Assembly: GCA_020852965.1 (NCBI GenBank)
Contig: JADYZV010000069.1
Coordinates: forward strand, 1 to 50,961
Reading direction: 5' to 3'
Length of the DNA stretch: 50,961 bases
From: Pirellulaceae bacterium
Lineage (GTDB): Bacteria > Planctomycetota > Planctomycetia > Pirellulales > Pirellulaceae
Part shown: positions 16,997-26,171 of the stretch, one piece after another
Layout: every line of letters starts with the position of its first letter
How positions within the stretch are numbered: the stretch's first letter is position 1
Program-made: the position numbers and the translations under genes
The notes under the pieces: generated by a model
Database searches by the model: none
What the model was told of the DNA's origin: nothing
The model's input: the letters and a program-made list of their open reading frames with translations, nothing else

Positions 16997-19900
16997 CTAT
17001 GCGGCATCGCGAAATCCCTCATTTTGAACTGTTGGCATTTCTTCCGTACCTTCCCAAAGCGGATCACTAAACCCGAATCGCATCTTGAATTCGAGGTAAG
17101 CAGAGTAAAGGGTGGGGACGATGAAGGATGTGAATGGTTCAGCCAGCATTCCACCAAAAACCGGGATTGCCATCGCACGCGCAACATCAGCCCCGCGGCC
17201 AGTGGCAATGAGTACTGGGAGCAGTGCTGCCAGCGTGGTGACAGTCGTCATCATGCAGGGCCGAATACGCTTTAGTCCGGCCTCGTAAACGGTGTTTCGG
17301 ATGTCCTCAACGCTACGGATTTTCCGTTTTTGCAGCAGTTGATGGATATAGGTCGCCATGACGACTCCATCATCTACCGCTAGGCCGAAAAGTGCGATAA
17401 AGCCAACCCAAACAGCCGTGTTGAGTTCCACATCCATCCAGGCGACGAGCACCATTCCTCCAGCAAATGCAACGGGAATTCCTGTAAACACAGCCATTGA
17501 GATAGGTAGATTGCGGAACTCAACGTAGATGAGCAGCAGGTTGATCATAATAACCACGGGAATGATCCACATTAGGCGTCGATTCGCTTCGATCTGATTG
17601 CGAAAGCTACCTACGGCTTCCAGCGAATAACCAGCGGGCAGGTTCAGTGTGGGAGTGGAGGACTTGAGAGAATTGCGACTTTCGTTGCTCCCAGCTCCCA
17701 GCTCCCGCCTCCCAGCTCCCTGCTGCGCCAATCGAAGTTGTTCTTCAATCGCGGCGATAGATTCCAGATCCCCTTTAGCTCCGTTAGTCATAAAGGCGAC
17801 ATGCGCAACCAGCCTTCCGTTTTCGCTATTGATAGCGCCAGGTCCCCAAGTCGTCTCCAGTTTGGCAAGTTCTTCGAGAGGAACGACAGCGCCGGCGTGT
17901 GTCACGATAGGAAGTCGACCCAGTTGATCAATACGTTCGCGTAGATCACGGTTGTATCGCAGGCGCACCGGATAGCGTTCGCGGCCTTCAACAGTCTTGA
18001 TCAGGTTCATTCCACCCAACGCGGTCTCGATGATCTGGTTAACCATCGCGGCGCTCATGCCATAGCGAGAAGCGGCCTCACGATCGACGGTGAATTCGAT
18101 ATAGGGTTTACCTAACACGATATCGGGATTGACCGTACCAGCATTAATGAGTGGTGATTTCTTGAGCTCTCCTGCCACATCCATGGCCGCTTCAGCCAAC
18201 TCCGCGAGATCATCACCATAAATACGTATTGCCATGGGAGCCTTAATTCCACTTTGCAGCATGACAACTCGTCCTTCAATAGGTTGCAATGCCGAAGCGG
18301 GAGTAACACCCGGCAGCGCGGCCACGCGGTTGATCTCGTCCCAGATATCGCGCGGTGTCACCCCTTCGCGCCACTCGCTCTCGGGCTTGAGCATCACGTA
18401 GGTTTCGATCATCGCAGCCGGCGCCGGGTCGAGCGCTGACTCGACGCGACCAATCTTACCGAGCACATCCTTGACTTCGGGAATCTGACCAATTAGCACG
18501 TCTTGAGTCTGCAGTACCTGCATGGCCTGCGAGAAGCTGGCGGCTGGATAGAGCGTCGGCATATAGAACCAACTACCCTCATCCAAGGCGATCCAATCGT
18601 CACTGCGCAGACCAGTGAAAACGTGTTTTGCGTCAACATAGCCAGGGAATTCGTTGAGGTCAGCACCAAACACTTTGGCAACGCGTTCAACAGGTTGTAA
18701 AATGGTGGGCATCCCAATGAAGGCACCGACACCAAGTACCAGCAGCATTGCCGGAAACGACAACGCCAAGGCTTTATGGTTAAGAGCTTGCCGTAATCGA
18801 GCAGCATAAATCCAACGCACAAAACGACTCGATGGAATCTCTTCAATGGGCCGAATGCGTTCGCGCAGCAATTGCCAGCCAGCCACGAACCCGAGTAAGC
18901 CAACAGTAGCTGTCACGACCCAGGCAGGCACAGCGAAATGTTCCGCAAGACGTGCTCCCCACATGAAGTGTGCTGTCGCCGCAAGCAAAGTGGCCAACGC
19001 AAGTCCCGCTCCGAGTGCGGTTCGCTTGCGAAAGCCAGCACTCCGCAACATCAACCGGCTTAGCGCGGGAACGATTGTCACGGCTGTGATCATGGCAGCC
19101 GCGATCGCGAATGTCTTCGTAAAGGCAAGTGGCGAAAACAATCGGTAGTCGCGTCCGGTCAAGAAAAACACCGGCAGAAAACTAACAATCGTGGTTGCAA
19201 CTGCAGTCACAACGGCGGGCGCAACTTCGATCGAGGCTTCGTAGACGACCTGACTTCGCGTTTGAGTGGAGGAGCAGGGAGGTGAGAGGTGGGAGTGGGG
19301 AGCTGGGAGGTGGGAGGTTGGAGCGTGCTGACTCCCAACACCTTCACTCCCAACTCCCTTCTCCCAGTCTGCCAGGTGCTGGTAGATGTTCTCAGAGACA
19401 ATGATGCCCATGTCAACCATCGTACCAATAGCAATGGCGATGCCAGCTAACGACATGATGTTAGAGCCAACTCCGACGACGTGCATGGCAATGAATGACA
19501 TCAAGACTGCGGCGGGTAAGCAGATAGCAACGACAAAGCTGCTGCGAATATGTAGCAGAAAAAGCAAGATAATAATGGCCGTGATGATGATTTCATCACG
19601 CAGCGCGTGGGTTAAAGTCGCCATGGTCTCATCGATTAATCCACTGCGATCGTAGACTGCATGAATGGTGACGCCCTTCAGTGCCGGCTCGATCTGAGCG
19701 ATTTTGTCCTTGACGCGATCGATAATGACGCGCGGATTCTCGCCGTATCGCATTACCACGACGCCACCGACGGCTTCTGCTCCGTTGTAGTCGAGCGCCC
19801 CGCGCCGAAAGTCAGGGCCAAGTTGCACATTGGCAACATCGCTGACACGCACCGGAACTCCATCGCGCTGCAAGATGACAATTTGCTCGATGTCGGCGAT

Positions 19901-20638
19901 TGCCTTTTCTTTGTCCCCGTCGGTACCAAGGAATCCCTTGCCGCGAACTATGTATTCCATGCCTGTGGACTCAACGGTCTTAGCACCCACGTCAACGTTG
20001 GAGCCCTTAATTGCCATCGCCAACGCATCAAGCGGTATGTCATGGAATCGCAGTTTGTCGGGATCAACGTCAATTTGGTACTGGCGGACATAGCCGCCGA
20101 TGGACGCGACTTCACTGACCCCTTCCACGGCTTGCAACTCATACTTAATGACGAAATCTTGTAGACTCCGCAACTCTGCCAAGCTCATTCCATACTCTGG
20201 CGGCTGCAAAGTGTAGTAATAGATTTGCCCAAGTCCGGTGGCATCTGGGCCGAGTTGAGGGACAACACCATCCGGCAGCTGCGATGCTGCGCTGCCAAGT
20301 TGCTCTGAAACACGGCTGCGTGCCCAGTAGAAATCAATCTCATCCTTGAAAGTGACCTGCACGAAACTGTAGCCGAACATGCTCTTGCCACGTACCGATT
20401 CGGCGCCGGGTACTGCGAGCAGCGACACGCTGAGTGGATACGTGACCTGATCTTCGATATCTTTTGGCGAACGTCCAGGCCATGGGGTCAGTACGATGAC
20501 CTGGTTTTCACCGACGTTTGGAATCGCATCAATTGGCACGGCTTGGTAGGCAAACCACCCTCCAACGCTGAGACCAATGGTCAAGATCACAACGAGCCAA
20601 GGTTCTTTGACGCAGAATCTGATGAGGAGGTTAAGCAT
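16997..20638 (-). CDS. cusA: CusA-like heavy-metal RND efflux pump with two in-frame repeat insertions
   Basis: A 1213-residue inner-membrane proton-driven pump of the HME-RND family. The N terminus MLNLLIRFCVKEPWLVV and the transmembrane helix 4 motif AIAIGTMVDMGIIVSENI resemble the monovalent (Cu/Ag) CusA group rather than the DFG type of CzcA. It is longer than the usual 1040-1080 residues partly because repeat copies D (after NIYQHLAD) and C (after EEQLRLAQQ) are spliced in frame in loop regions, adding about 37 and 26 low-complexity residues. Its ATG has GGAGG six bases upstream and overlaps the stop of the four-helix-bundle gene by eight bases. The adaptor gene lies just before it. Confidence 0.92.
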   Translation of the reverse strand: MLNLLIRFCVKEPWLVVILTIGLSVGGWFAYQAVPIDAIPNVGENQVIVLTPWPGRSPKDIEDQVTYPLSVSLLAVPGAESVRGKSMFGYSFVQVTFKDEIDFYWARSRVSEQLGSAASQLPDGVVPQLGPDATGLGQIYYYTLQPPEYGMSLAELRSLQDFVIKYELQAVEGVSEVASIGGYVRQYQIDVDPDKLRFHDIPLDALAMAIKGSNVDVGAKTVESTGMEYIVRGKGFLGTDGDKEKAIADIEQIVILQRDGVPVRVSDVANVQLGPDFRRGALDYNGAEAVGGVVVMRYGENPRVIIDRVKDKIAQIEPALKGVTIHAVYDRSGLIDETMATLTHALRDEIIITAIIILLFLLHIRSSFVVAICLPAAVLMSFIAMHVVGVGSNIMSLAGIAIAIGTMVDMGIIVSENIYQHLADWEKGVGSEGVGSQHAPTSHLPAPHSHLSPPCSSTQTRSQVVYEASIEVAPAVVTAVATTIVSFLPVFFLTGRDYRLFSPLAFTKTFAIAAAMITAVTIVPALSRLMLRSAGFRKRTALGAGLALATLLAATAHFMWGARLAEHFAVPAWVVTATVGLLGFVAGWQLLRERIRPIEEIPSSRFVRWIYAARLRQALNHKALALSFPAMLLVLGVGAFIGMPTILQPVERVAKVFGADLNEFPGYVDAKHVFTGLRSDDWIALDEGSWFYMPTLYPAASFSQAMQVLQTQDVLIGQIPEVKDVLGKIGRVESALDPAPAAMIETYVMLKPESEWREGVTPRDIWDEINRVAALPGVTPASALQPIEGRVVMLQSGIKAPMAIRIYGDDLAELAEAAMDVAGELKKSPLINAGTVNPDIVLGKPYIEFTVDREAASRYGMSAAMVNQIIETALGGMNLIKTVEGRERYPVRLRYNRDLRERIDQLGRLPIVTHAGAVVPLEELAKLETTWGPGAINSENGRLVAHVAFMTNGAKGDLESIAAIEEQLRLAQQGAGRRELGAGSNESRNSLKSSTPTLNLPAGYSLEAVGSFRNQIEANRRLMWIIPVVIMINLLLIYVEFRNLPISMAVFTGIPVAFAGGMVLVAWMDVELNTAVWVGFIALFGLAVDDGVVMATYIHQLLQKRKIRSVEDIRNTVYEAGLKRIRPCMMTTVTTLAALLPVLIATGRGADVARAMAIPVFGGMLAEPFTSFIVPTLYSAYLEFKMRFGFSDPLWEGTEEMPTVQNEGFRDAA
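17650..17725. repeat. GGGAGT repeat, copy C (inside the cusA-like gene)
   Basis: A short purine arm (17650-17662) and a longer pyrimidine arm (17687-17725). The pump reads the copy as GAGRRELGAGSNESRNSLKS followed by STPTLN, breaking a conserved region before GYSLEAVGSF. The frame is kept. Confidence 0.75.
19264..19369. repeat. GGGAGT repeat, copy D (inside the cusA-like gene)
   Basis: The longest intragenic copy: purine arm 19264-19323, loop, pyrimidine arm 19331-19369. The pump reads it as EKGVGSEGVGS plus a Pro/Ser/His stretch, between NIYQHL and the conserved YEASIEVAPAVVTAV. This falls in a cytoplasmic loop. Confidence 0.8.
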
Positions 20639-21179
20639 GGTTGGCCTCCGGCTTTTCGCAAAAGCTGGGAGCTGGGAGTGAAGAAGTGGAGGAGCTGGGA
20701 GCTAACAGACGTTCTTGATCGAGAAGGGGGCAATCATCCTCAATGGAATAATGCACTCCCTGCTCTTTCACTCCCGACTCCTTCACGCTATTACTCTTGA
20801 AGTCGACACACCATTTATCTGATTCATAAATCATTGCGACGATCATTCGAAGTATTTCATCGTAAAATTCGATTGCCTGTTGGGTGGTCTCAGCAACGAG
20901 GTATCCATGTGCCGCTGCATATTCAATCCAAACTTGCGTTTCAGCCGCTTCGGCCTCAGCAGTGTTAAGTGTGCTACAGAAATGTTTTTCGTAGCGTCTC
21001 TTTCGCCATGCCTCTGCAATGTTGGCACTCACACTTCGAGAGGATCGCCTAACCTGATCGGTTAACGAATACATTTCCTCACGAGGAAACGTAGTCGACA
21101 ATTCGAAAATGCGTTCACCAGCCGCAAACGACTTCTGATATACGATCAAATCGCGATGAGTTCTAATTCGTCCGTTCAA
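20631..21179 (-). CDS. Four-helix-bundle protein (23S rRNA intervening-sequence / S23 type) with repeat-encoded tail
   Basis: A 182-residue protein whose first 120 residues match the four-helix-bundle family first known from 23S rRNA intervening sequences and related to Avd of diversity-generating retroelements: DLIVYQKSFA, FPREEMYSLTDQVRRSSRSVSANIAEAWRKR, and a C-terminal helix AIEFYDEILRMIVAM. The remaining 60 residues are low complexity and read from repeat copy E1 plus the cusA leader (CEKPEANHA). Start TTG, with a GGGAG that itself comes from the repeat arm about eight bases upstream. It is wedged between cusB and cusA and bracketed by repeat arms on both sides. A direct role in metal resistance is unlikely; it looks like cargo or the core of a small element. 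Confidence 0.8.
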   Translation of the reverse strand: MNGRIRTHRDLIVYQKSFAAGERIFELSTTFPREEMYSLTDQVRRSSRSVSANIAEAWRKRRYEKHFCSTLNTAEAEAAETQVWIEYAAAHGYLVAETTQQAIEFYDEILRMIVAMIYESDKWCVDFKSNSVKESGVKEQGVHYSIEDDCPLLDQERLLAPSSSTSSLPAPSFCEKPEANHA

Positions 21180-21280
21180 TAGACCGCTCCCATTTGTTCG
21201 CCTTGCACGACGCTCCCGACTCCTTCACTCCCAAACTCCTTCACTCCCAGACTCCCGATCTCCCAGACTCCCCATCTCCC
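20664..21280. mobile_element. Putative small element: four-helix-bundle gene flanked by GGGAGT-repeat arms (copies E1 and E2)
   Basis: Left side: purine arm 20664-20703, unique spacer, pyrimidine arm 20755-20787. Right side: pyrimidine arm 21211-21280. Between them lies the four-helix-bundle gene. The right arm contains the end of cusB, whose last 18 or so residues (REMGSLGDRESGSEGVWE) are repeat-encoded. The left edge lies just before the cusA ribosome site. The unit of about 620 bases therefore interrupts the cusB-cusA junction without breaking either gene. No transposase and no target-site duplication is visible to me. Calling it mobile is inference. Confidence 0.55.
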
Positions 21281-23435
21281 TGACCAGCTCTCCACAGCGA
21301 AGCATCTCACCACCCCAATATGGGTTCGCCAACTCTCCTCCGGGTTGCATCCAGTCTCCGCCGCCACCGGGAACCATCGGACAGTAATAGTGGGTGAGTG
21401 CTTGCGCAGACCTGGGGCCTCGAGCGGCCACGGCTGCGCGGAGCAGTGCGTGGCTCACGCCTCGATATGCCTCACGAGCCGTTTCGAGTGATCCATCCAT
21501 TCGAGCTGCCGAACGTCGAGCTTTGGCAATTTGCATTTGCGCCGCATCAGGAACTTCAGCTAACATCTCCAACTTGGATAAAGAATCTATCATGGTGTTG
21601 AGCGCGACTGGTGGTGGAGCTAGATCGGCAGCCAGTGCACATTGAATTTCAAAGTAGGCGTCATAGGCTCGATCAAATTCCTGACCAGCCGCACCTGCGA
21701 GCATGACGGGATTACTTTCTGGCAGTTTTAGCGGTCCAGGCGCATAGCTTGGTGCTTTACTGGGGTCCATTAGTGATGGATTCCCAGCCAGCTGCATCTG
21801 CGAATCAATTAAGAAGTTTCCACCCGTGGCGACAGTCTCACCAGCAGCCAATCCTTCGACAATGACCGCTTCGGTATCATTCATCGGCCCAACGTGTACA
21901 CGGCGGATTTCAAACCGTCCGGGTTCGGTTTCCACATAGATCACACCGCTGTCGCCCGTCAGCAAAACCGAATCTCGCGGTACCGTAACTACTTGTTGTT
22001 GGGGCTGCGGCTCGAGGGCATATCCGAGTTGAACTGTCGAGATCAAATCCATGCCACATAGCGGACACTTCCCCGGTTCATCGCGAATAACTTGTGGATG
22101 CATGGGGCTGATGTACTTGCCAGACAGGGCTGGGTCGTAAACAAGCGCGCCTGGAATGGCGGGGACTGTAATCCTGGCAGTTGCATAGTCGCCAGGTCTA
22201 AGCTTTCCATCAAAATTCATCACCTCGACTCGAACGCGAACGGTTCGCGTTCGCTTGTTGACGGTCGGGTCAATGAACGCAACACGCCCCGTAAAAACCT
22301 CGCCGGGCATCGACTGAATTTCTGCTTCGACTTGCTGGCCAAAACGAACATTGGCTGCGTCATCTGGGAACAGATCAAGCATCATCCACACGGAACTCAA
22401 GTCGGCGATCTGCAATATCTTTTGGCCCGTTTTCACATAGTCTCCTTCTACCGCCGACTTTTCGATGACAGTTCCACTTTGCGGTGACTTGATGCGGATG
22501 CGAGACTGTGGCGTTCGACTCTTACTCAGTGAAGCGATTTGCTCTTGCGACATGCCCAGTTCGCTGAGGTTTTCACGTGCCATCTCTTGCATGTCACTAT
22601 TGCCAATGCCGAATCGGCTCGAAGTGTTGCTGTCTAGACTGGTTACGAACTCTGTCTGAGCCGAATAGAGTTGAGGGCTATAGATCAATGCCAGATCGTC
22701 CCCTTCGGTGACTTTCACCCCAACGTAATTGGCATACATCTTTTCGAGCCTTCCATCGATGTACGCGGATATTGTGGAGAGGCGACTCTCGTCGAAGTCA
22801 ATCGAGCCGATCGTGCGAATGGTGCGCGTCATCTCTCCCAGCTTGGACATCGCGGTCTGGATACCAACCAAGCGGCGAGCTGCTGCTTCGATCGTGACTG
22901 AGATTCCATCACCGCTGCCACCTCCGGTAGCCTCAACCAGTTCCATTGCACACACTGGACAGCGGCCAGGCTCTGTCGACGGTGGTGTACACATCATGGG
23001 ACAGATGTAGCGTTTGTCTTTGTCGCCACCAGCGTCACTCGCGATCTGCGTCGCGTCGTCCCCACCAGAAAAGCCGTTGGCGGTGATCCACTCCGAGCGC
23101 TGCGCAAACCCGATCATAACTAGCAGAATCGCCCCGACTCCAACGACTATGGCTGACTTCGCCCCAAATTGAACTAACCAGCTCCAGCCGCTCAGACGTG
23201 AGTCCGCGACTACCGACGACACCGGTGCGGGTGGCGTTGTGCCCGCGTTTTCACCGACTGGAGTAGCCGCGGTTTCGTGCGAGACATGCCCTTGCTGCGG
23301 TATTGCGTCGGTTGTTTTCGGTTTACTCATTGGCCCTTCATTCGTGTTCCCGCCAATAGGCGTTCTGGCCTGTTGCCCTTCAGCGACAGAATGTTTACCT
23401 GCAGCGCCTTCACTTGTTTTGTCGGCTGGTTTCAT
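21225..23435 (-). CDS. cusB: CusB-like RND periplasmic adaptor with two heavy-metal-binding domains
   Basis: A 736-residue membrane-fusion protein linking an RND pump to an outer-membrane channel. It has a Thr/Pro-rich N terminus, one membrane anchor (about residues 92-115), a heavy-metal-binding domain (from residue 143; YICPMMC, CPVCAMEL), barrel-sandwich and alpha-hairpin regions, a second such domain (about 440-466; YISPMHP, CPLCGMDL) and a C-terminal helical tail. Periplasmic metal domains are thought to capture Cu(I)/Ag(I) and hand it to CusA. The last 18 residues come from a repeat arm, so the native end is lost or extended. ATG 23435 is preferred to the TTG five codons earlier. It is transcribed with the four-helix-bundle and cusA-like genes. 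Confidence 0.9.
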   Translation of the reverse strand: MKPADKTSEGAAGKHSVAEGQQARTPIGGNTNEGPMSKPKTTDAIPQQGHVSHETAATPVGENAGTTPPAPVSSVVADSRLSGWSWLVQFGAKSAIVVGVGAILLVMIGFAQRSEWITANGFSGGDDATQIASDAGGDKDKRYICPMMCTPPSTEPGRCPVCAMELVEATGGGSGDGISVTIEAAARRLVGIQTAMSKLGEMTRTIRTIGSIDFDESRLSTISAYIDGRLEKMYANYVGVKVTEGDDLALIYSPQLYSAQTEFVTSLDSNTSSRFGIGNSDMQEMARENLSELGMSQEQIASLSKSRTPQSRIRIKSPQSGTVIEKSAVEGDYVKTGQKILQIADLSSVWMMLDLFPDDAANVRFGQQVEAEIQSMPGEVFTGRVAFIDPTVNKRTRTVRVRVEVMNFDGKLRPGDYATARITVPAIPGALVYDPALSGKYISPMHPQVIRDEPGKCPLCGMDLISTVQLGYALEPQPQQQVVTVPRDSVLLTGDSGVIYVETEPGRFEIRRVHVGPMNDTEAVIVEGLAAGETVATGGNFLIDSQMQLAGNPSLMDPSKAPSYAPGPLKLPESNPVMLAGAAGQEFDRAYDAYFEIQCALAADLAPPPVALNTMIDSLSKLEMLAEVPDAAQMQIAKARRSAARMDGSLETAREAYRGVSHALLRAAVAARGPRSAQALTHYYCPMVPGGGGDWMQPGGELANPYWGGEMLRCGELVREMGSLGDRESGSEGVWE

Positions 23436-23718
23436 TTCAGTAACTCGCAATTGCAGTCAATAGGTCTCATTGACAACTGTCTCGACACACGACGATCACC
23501 GTCGACCTTGCGTCAAACATCGCAAGACCATGACGTAGTGAAATTCGTCAAGATTTACAGCAAAGCGTTTTCCCCTCGGGAAGCCGAAACTCGTGACGAG
23601 ATTCGCTACCATGACGCAACTCCCCTCTGCGATATAGCTGGCGTAGCATGCGGTGGAAAACTTGGTGAACCAAAGATAGAGGAGTGCGATAGGTGCGCAC
23701 CGCTCCCTGGAGAATGCG

Positions 23719-24291
23719 TTACAAGCGCCAGACGCAGAGTTCGATCTGCGCGAAATGCAAGATTGCAAGAGAAAGAACGTCACCGAAGGCACGGACGCAC
23801 AGGCGCTGTTCCCTCGGTACTGCAATTACGCTGAAAGGAAGACCTAATGACACAAGGTCACGAACTTCGCCTGCTGGCGATCGGGGAACAGGAGCGCAAG
23901 GAGCCTCTGGCGCATGAAGACAGTGACAGCCCGTCTCGACGGCGGTACTTTTCGATGATGTCCCTAGGTCTTCGGCGGTACAGCACGATGGCGCTTGCTC
24001 ATCCACTGGTCCATTGGCAATCTCTGTGTCCACAAACGGACTGTCATCGCGCGCGGAGTTATGACCGCAGCAACTGGCACTATCATCATCAGAATTGACA
24101 TCCGTGTTCCCACCGCAACAACCGCAGCGGTCGCCGAGGGTATCAACTTGGCAGCCACCGCATCCTTGGCAAGTGAATTGTGAAGCGCATCTTGCCGCAC
24201 AAGCTTTTCTAAGCGCAAACACCATCGACGGCTGAATCGCTATCGTAACGATCAGTGCGAGATTGACGGCAATGCGAGTTAAGCGGGCCAT
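23719..24291 (-). CDS. Secreted Cys-rich protein under a CsoR-type operator
   Basis: A 190-residue protein with a basic N terminus and signal peptide (IAVNLALIVTIAIQPSMVFA), then a dense Cys region (CAARCASQFTCQGCGGCQVD, CGCCGGN, SCCGHN, SCCTAED, CHCLHAP) and a hydrophobic C terminus. Many periplasmic thiols suggest soft-metal binding. The frame is open from 24414, but ATG 24291 starts the signal peptide. A predicted operator lies 42 bases upstream, next to a TTGACA box (24353-24348, minus strand). The 46468 protein has the same layout. The gene precedes cusB with a 283-base gap. Family not recognised. Confidence 0.65.
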   Translation of the reverse strand: MARLTRIAVNLALIVTIAIQPSMVFALRKACAARCASQFTCQGCGGCQVDTLGDRCGCCGGNTDVNSDDDSASCCGHNSARDDSPFVDTEIANGPVDEQAPSCCTAEDLGTSSKSTAVETGCHCLHAPEAPCAPVPRSPAGEVRDLVSLGLPFSVIAVPREQRLCVRAFGDVLSLAILHFAQIELCVWRL

Positions 24292-24332
24292 GAGATTTGT
24301 GTGGAAGTTCCTCTTTAAGCGTTCCGATAGTA

Positions 24333-24347
24333 TACCCTGAGATGGTA
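24333..24347. promoter_or_regulatory. Predicted CsoR operator between the Cys-rich gene and the efflux-channel gene
   Basis: ATACC-N7-GGTAT. On the minus strand it fills the space between TTGACA (24353-24348) and TATACT/TACTAT sequences. It could govern the minus operon (Cys-rich protein, perhaps cusBA) and the plus-strand outer-membrane factor starting at 24444. Confidence 0.65.
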
Positions 24348-24443
24348 TGTCAACTGTATCGGAAATTCTGCCAATTGGTACAAGTCCAATTCGCCAAAAC
24401 GGCATGATTACCAATCAAATTGTAGTTTGCGGAGTGGAATCGG

Positions 24444-26075
24444 ATGCGAAATCATCGGAAAAACGAAAGTGTTTCCTGGAAGAATCGCCGATTCTTGCTC
24501 GCGTTGTTGGCTGGGTTATCAACTGGCGGATGTGCGACTTCGCCCAAACCCAAGCCATTCGCTTTCTCGCAATCCGCACCTCCGAGCGCATCCGCCAATC
24601 GGGAGGTTGGGCCGATCAATGCACGCAATCCTCCCTCCGCTCAAACTCCGTCTGCTATTCGGACGGTTGGCTACAACGAGGGGTTAGTTATGACCGCTCC
24701 ACAACTGGGGTTTGTTCAGGATTCCGAAGCAAGGGCAAGCAACGATGAATTGTCACAACTAGACATATCCGAGGAAGGCATGCCCAGCAAAATAACCGAA
24801 AACGATTCCGCTATCGAGGAAGTAAAGCCAGAAACTACTGGACTGCAGACAATGAACGCTGATTCTGCATCCGGAACGCAGCAGCCCGCCCAATACTTCG
24901 TGTCCGTCGCCCTGGCTGGGCACCCAAAAATTCGAGCCGCGCGACAACGCGTGGCAGCGGCCGCCAACGTAGCGCCTCAGGTCAGTGCACTACCGGACCC
25001 AATGTTCAACAACACCTTCTGGCCGATTCAGAATCAAGCGTTGCAAACCGCCGGAGGTCGGGTCGGCCATCAATTTGGGTTGTCCCAAGGCGTACCGTGG
25101 CCTGAGAAACTACGGACCAAGGCGGATATAGCGAATCGAGAAGTGCAGATGGCACAAGCTGAGGTAGATCGCATCGAACGCGAAATCACCGAAGGAGTTC
25201 GACTTGCATACTACGAAGTCTGGTTCGCAACACGTGCCATTGCCATTGTCGAAGAAACCCGTGAGTTGGTTGACGATTTAACGCAAGTGGCCGAGGCTCG
25301 CTATAAAAGCGGTGGAAGTCAACAGGATGTGCTTAGAGCTCAGTTAGAAACCGATCGTCTTGACGATCAGACAGTGACACTTCGCAAACAAAAGGAGCAA
25401 GCTCAAGCTGACCTTGCTGCGCTAGTTCAACAACCTGTTGCATTGATGCCGGAAGCAACCGAAGAACTTGGCTTGACCAATGTCCCCGAGCAACTGGACG
25501 GACTCTTGGCTCTGGCTGAGCAATGCAATCCCGAACTACGTGCAATTGCGTGGGAAATCCAAAGGGATCGTCAAAAGCAGAAGCTGGCCTGTCTGCAAAA
25601 GTACCCTGACCTTCAACTCGGCTTGAACTACGCCATCATCAGTGATGACAACAACGTTATTAGCCCAGTAGCCAATGGACATGACAACATCAGTTTCACC
25701 GTTGGGACGACTCTGCCCATCTGGCGTGAGAAGATCAACGCGGGGATTCGTGAGGCGGCACATCGCACCACCAGCTCGACGGAACGACTAGAAGCTGAGC
25801 GGGATGCGATACAAGGCAAGCTGCGCCGTTTGATGGCACAAGCGGATGCTCTAGTTCAGCAGCAAGACATCTACAAGGAACGCATCATTCCACGCACGGA
25901 AGACACACTAAAGCTGTCGATTGCAGATTACCGTGGCAAGCGGACTGATTTTTTCACGCTCATCGAAACCTACCGCGAGCTACTCATGTTTGAGACTCAG
26001 TTGGCTCGATTTGAAGCAACACTTGCAGGCACGGTGGCCCAGATCGAACGCACCGTCGGCTGTCCGACACAGTAA
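24444..26075 (+). CDS. Outer-membrane efflux lipoprotein (CusC-like, TolC family)
   Basis: A 543-residue protein with a lipoprotein signal (LLALLAGLSTGGC), a poorly conserved 100-residue N-terminal region and then two TolC coiled-coil repeats (EVQMAQAEVDRIEREITEGVRLAYYEVWFA; TTLPIWREKINAGIREA). It would form the outer-membrane duct of the Cus-like pump encoded divergently. The ATG lies in GGAATCGGATG with GGAG upstream. A predicted CsoR site lies 97 bases before it, and a strong terminator follows the stop. Confidence 0.87.
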   Translation: MRNHRKNESVSWKNRRFLLALLAGLSTGGCATSPKPKPFAFSQSAPPSASANREVGPINARNPPSAQTPSAIRTVGYNEGLVMTAPQLGFVQDSEARASNDELSQLDISEEGMPSKITENDSAIEEVKPETTGLQTMNADSASGTQQPAQYFVSVALAGHPKIRAARQRVAAAANVAPQVSALPDPMFNNTFWPIQNQALQTAGGRVGHQFGLSQGVPWPEKLRTKADIANREVQMAQAEVDRIEREITEGVRLAYYEVWFATRAIAIVEETRELVDDLTQVAEARYKSGGSQQDVLRAQLETDRLDDQTVTLRKQKEQAQADLAALVQQPVALMPEATEELGLTNVPEQLDGLLALAEQCNPELRAIAWEIQRDRQKQKLACLQKYPDLQLGLNYAIISDDNNVISPVANGHDNISFTVGTTLPIWREKINAGIREAAHRTTSSTERLEAERDAIQGKLRRLMAQADALVQQQDIYKERIIPRTEDTLKLSIADYRGKRTDFFTLIETYRELLMFETQLARFEATLAGTVAQIERTVGCPTQ

Positions 26076-26107
26076 CAATTCTCGTTTCCCGTTTGTCAAC
26101 CTTCCTC

Positions 26108-26138
26108 GAGCTTCGTCATTTTATGGCGAAGCTCTTTT
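26108..26138 (+). terminator. Intrinsic terminator after the efflux-channel gene
   Basis: GAGCTTCG (26108-26115) pairs with CGAAGCTC (26127-26134), then TTTT. It is nearly the same stem as the terminator at 28844. Confidence 0.8.
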
Positions 26139-26171
26139 CTTGCGCGGTAGGAGCCTTAAAATAAGCACAAG

